This document shows, in pieces, positions 3,444 through 5,780 of a DNA stretch of 5,780 nucleotides. The number at the start of each line of letters is the position of its first letter. Position 1 is the stretch's first letter. The notes beneath the pieces were generated by a model, which saw only the letters and a list, made by a program, of their open reading frames with translations, was not told where the DNA came from and ran no database searches. The DNA lies in contig JAZSLS010000004.1 in assembly GCA_045535465.1 (NCBI GenBank), forward strand, positions 1-5,780, in the 5' to 3' direction. Made by a program: the position numbers and the translations under genes. This DNA is from SIG636 sp045535465 (GTDB lineage Bacteria; Bacillota; Clostridia; Oscillospirales; CAG-382).

Positions 3444-5780
3444 TTAGAGGGTCTCGGAAAGACCTGCATCGTACTTGAGAATTCTTGCAGAGTCAAGGTT
3501 GTCAACAACGCCGTCGCCGTTAACATCACCTACAAACATCTGAGTTTCGGTAAGCTCATTAAGACCTGCGTCGTACTTAAGAATAAGAACGGAGTCAAGG
3601 TTGTCAACAGCACCGTCATTGTTAAGGTCGCCAAGGGTGTAAGTAATTTCGGTTGCAATAATGTTCACGTTAAGAACGGTGTAGTCGTTACCAAAGCTAT
3701 CGGTGTAGTTGAAGGAAACGGTGTATGTACCTTCCTCGGAAGGAGTGTAGCTTATGGTGTACTCACCGTTTGCTGCATAGGTTTCGCTGTCGAAGGCGAA
3801 ATCAACGTTAAAGCTATCTTCGCCGGCAGAACCTTTAAGAGCAGTCATACCAAGTCTGCTTATAAGCTCAAATGCAACGTCAAAGCTTACTTCATCACCA
3901 ATAGTAACGTTAAAGTCAACGGTGATGGTTTCGCCGTCATATTCGTAATCGGTGCCGTCAACTGTAATCTTACCTACGGTAGCGGGATCATCGCCAAGGT
4001 ATTCCATAGTACCCTTAACGATAGCGAGAGCCAAATCATCAAACTTTGCGTCGAACATATTGTTGTCGTTTTCGTTGCTGATAAATGCAAGCTCTACAAG
4101 GCAAAGAGGAGTCTTAGCGGTAGTGTTGTTAAGAACAACAAGATTGTCTCTGGGCTTAAGACCACGGTCGGTAAAGCCGCCGAGAGCTATCATTTGGTTC
4201 TGAATAAACTGCGCAAATGTCTTGTTTTCGTTGTTGCCGGTGAGGTAAAGGGTTTCAATACCGTTTGCACGAGCATCGGTGAAGGAGTTACGATGTATGC
4301 AGATGTATGCACGGAAATCACCGGCATTAGCCATAGCAGCACGTGCCATAAGACCAACGTCAGTATCGGTAATTCTGGTGTAAGCTACGGTGTAGCCAAG
4401 AGCTTCAAAGTATTCGCCTACCTTGAGAGCCATATTAAGGGTATCAACCTTTTCCTGTCTTTCGCTGCCGTCAGCGTAAACGCCGCAAGCACCGGGCTGG
4501 CTGCCGCCGTGACCAACGTCGATAAGAATATCAGCGGAGGTAACTGCATTTCCTCTAAGGTCAAGAGGCTTTGCAACGTAGAAGAAGTTGTAGCTGTCGG
4601 AAAGGGCGGAGTCATCGGTAGCAACGCCGTCACCCTTAGCAACAACCTGAACCTTGGTGTAGCTGGTGTTGCTGCCGTAGTTTATAACAGGTTCCATATC
4701 GGGTGTGTAGGTGGTTTCGGTTACACCTTCAGCAACAAGAATACCGTCAATGTAAACGTCGTAAGCGGTAGCGCCTTCAACTGCTTCCCAAGAGATAACG
4801 GGAGCATCAAAGGTTTCCATCTGGGTGAGGTTGCCGGAAAGAACGGGAGCATCAAGCTTGGGAAGCTCAGGAGCTGCAGGAGTACCAAAGCCCATAATTT
4901 CAACTTCGGTAAGAGCGATAACTGCAACGGGGTTGCTTATGGTCATTTCAAAAATAACGTATGTACCCTTTGCATAGCCCTTAACGTTGTATGCTCTAAC
5001 GTAACCTTCATCGGTAGTGGTAGCTACACCGATAAGGGTGGCGGTGGTAATGTCTTCGCTGTCGCCAACGTAAACGTTAACGAGAGAAGGATAGCCACGG
5101 TTTGCGCTGTTGTTGCGGTTGTTAAAGTAAGCGGTAACCTCGCTTACGTATACTTCGTAATCAAATCTAAAGTAAAGCTTGTTAACGCCAACAGCGTAGC
5201 CTGCGTTGAAAAATTCAACAGAAACGCCTGTCTGTGCGTTGGAAGCGTCGGTTGCAATAGTACCGTCGTTAAGCTTACCGGTGTGGTACTCATTCCACTC
5301 AACGCCTACTTCGGAGTAGCTGCCGGTGGTGCCGTTATCGTCACCCTCGCCCTTATAATCTGCATTGGGAGCCTGATTAACGGGAGTGCCAAGAGTCATA
5401 ATTTCAACCTCGGAAAGGGTAATTCTCCACTTTGCGCCAACGGTGAAGTAGATAAATACGTACTGACCGTTAACGTTGCCGCTTACGTTGTAAAGTCTTA
5501 CAGCGCCTTCGGGGTCGGTAGTGGTAGCTTCGCCAAAGTAGGTAGCATTAGCCATATCCTCGTCATTACCAACGTAAATCTCTATCTTTTCGGGATAGCC
5601 GGTGTTGGCGTTAGAGGTTCTGTTGTTCATATAAACGTTAACCTTCTTAACGTCAGTTGCGCTTTCAAGCTTAAAGATAACGGTGTTGTAACCGGAAGTC
5701 TGAGCTGCATTCCAAATTTCAACGTTCTGACCCTTGGTATCATCGCTGTCGCCCTCGGGGATAACGCCGTCGTTAAGCTT
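3444..5780 (-). CDS. Dockerin-bearing N-acetylmuramoyl-L-alanine amidase, partial (N-terminus beyond right edge)
   Basis: The frame is open from the TAA at 3444-3446 to the window end, giving 778 visible residues; the start and any signal peptide are outside. Residues are counted from the window edge. Modules: partial discoidin-like module (1-128), second discoidin-like module (139-296), FN3-like module (about 309-402), Amidase_3 (417-595), Ig-like module (about 605-710), type I dockerin (716-778). Zinc ligands His424 (in DVGHGG, where the first amidase has DPGHGG), Glu443 and His496 and catalytic Glu563 are all present, so activity on peptidoglycan is expected. It is clearly homologous to the convergent amidase at 902-3103: blocks such as SYNFFYV-x-KPLDLRGN and RGLKPRDNLVV are shared. 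It differs by having at least two N-terminal modules, lacking the extra segment before the dockerin, and carrying a different dockerin. The Met at 5628-5630 is internal, because upstream codons continue the discoidin-like homology. Its terminator is at 3349-3384; its promoter is not visible. Confidence 0.95.
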   Translation of the reverse strand, partial: KLNDGVIPEGDSDDTKGQNVEIWNAAQTSGYNTVIFKLESATDVKKVNVYMNNRTSNANTGYPEKIEIYVGNDEDMANATYFGEATTTDPEGAVRLYNVSGNVNGQYVFIYFTVGAKWRITLSEVEIMTLGTPVNQAPNADYKGEGDDNGTTGSYSEVGVEWNEYHTGKLNDGTIATDASNAQTGVSVEFFNAGYAVGVNKLYFRFDYEVYVSEVTAYFNNRNNSANRGYPSLVNVYVGDSEDITTATLIGVATTTDEGYVRAYNVKGYAKGTYVIFEMTISNPVAVIALTEVEIMGFGTPAAPELPKLDAPVLSGNLTQMETFDAPVISWEAVEGATAYDVYIDGILVAEGVTETTYTPDMEPVINYGSNTSYTKVQVVAKGDGVATDDSALSDSYNFFYVAKPLDLRGNAVTSADILIDVGHGGSQPGACGVYADGSERQEKVDTLNMALKVGEYFEALGYTVAYTRITDTDVGLMARAAMANAGDFRAYICIHRNSFTDARANGIETLYLTGNNENKTFAQFIQNQMIALGGFTDRGLKPRDNLVVLNNTTAKTPLCLVELAFISNENDNNMFDAKFDDLALAIVKGTMEYLGDDPATVGKITVDGTDYEYDGETITVDFNVTIGDEVSFDVAFELISRLGMTALKGSAGEDSFNVDFAFDSETYAANGEYTISYTPSEEGTYTVSFNYTDSFGNDYTVLNVNIIATEITYTLGDLNNDGAVDNLDSVLILKYDAGLNELTETQMFVGDVNGDGVVDNLDSARILKYDAGLSETL
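3447..3635 (-). other. Type I dockerin domain of the second amidase
   Basis: Two almost identical calcium loops, DLNNDGAVDNLD and DVNGDGVVDNLD, are each followed by S-x-x-ILKYDAGL. Calcium positions 1, 3, 5, 9 and 12 are Asp/Asn throughout. Positions 10 and 11 are Asn-Leu in both halves, so the domain is internally symmetric, as in dockerins with dual binding modes. It ends within a few residues of the C-terminus. Confidence 0.93.
4893..5366 (-). other. Second discoidin-like module of the second amidase
   Basis: This module of about 158 residues opens with ADYKGEGDDNG, includes HTGKLNDG and VEFFNAG, and closes with LTEVEIMG. The partial module to its right (5397-5780) ends in LSEVEIM, and the single module of the first amidase opens with ATYKGEGDDNG and ends in CSEVQIM. 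Beta-rich composition and a terminal Glu-Val-x-Ile strand suit an F5/8 type C (discoidin)-like fold. The ligand, whether wall polymer or plant polysaccharide, is unknown. Confidence 0.7.

Noticed and set aside
3952..4927. Several short ORFs on both strands overlapping the second amidase
   Set aside because: All are out-of-frame shadows of a gene with clear domain homology throughout.
5628..5630. ATG as the start of the second amidase
   Set aside because: The frame stays open to the window edge, and the 50 upstream codons match the discoidin-like module of the first amidase (KLNDGVIP, VEIWNA, VKKVNVY), so this Met is internal.

Overview
The window looks like chromosomal DNA from a moderately AT-rich Gram-positive anaerobe of the class Clostridia, most plausibly a gut or rumen member of the Oscillospiraceae/Ruminococcaceae. 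This rests on AGGAGG-type ribosome binding sites, a consensus housekeeping promoter, U-tailed hairpin terminators, and two secreted multidomain proteins ending in type I dockerins, which are the hallmark of cellulosome-forming Clostridia. The genus assignment is inference; no rRNA or marker gene is present.

Layout from left to right. Positions 1-197 hold no gene but carry consecutive inverted repeats, and the last hairpin, with a T6 tail, overlaps the end of the next gene. On the minus strand, 198-737 encodes a 179-residue polytopic membrane protein of the YgjV type. The spacer 738-901 carries divergent promoters. On the plus strand, 902-3103 encodes a complete 733-residue secreted N-acetylmuramoyl-L-alanine amidase. 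The spacer 3104-3443 has no gene but is dense in terminators and repeats. On the minus strand, 3444-5780 encodes a second, paralogous dockerin amidase whose N-terminus lies beyond the right edge.

The two amidases are convergent paralogs. Both have discoidin-like module(s), an FN3-like module, a zinc amidase (Amidase_3) with all four active-site residues, an Ig-like module and a dockerin. They differ in the number of N-terminal modules (one in the first, at least two in the second), in an extra module before the dockerin of the first, and in the dockerin residues expected to choose the cohesin partner. The simplest reading is a duplicated cell-wall hydrolase whose copies may have been directed to different scaffoldins. 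The membrane protein shows no functional link to them.

The most unusual noncoding part is the 340-bp convergent spacer. It contains a 78-bp direct repeat that carries a hairpin terminator, a 20-bp segment repeated in inverted orientation, and a nested palindrome whose core pattern also appears, with a different apical stem, in the spacer at the left end.
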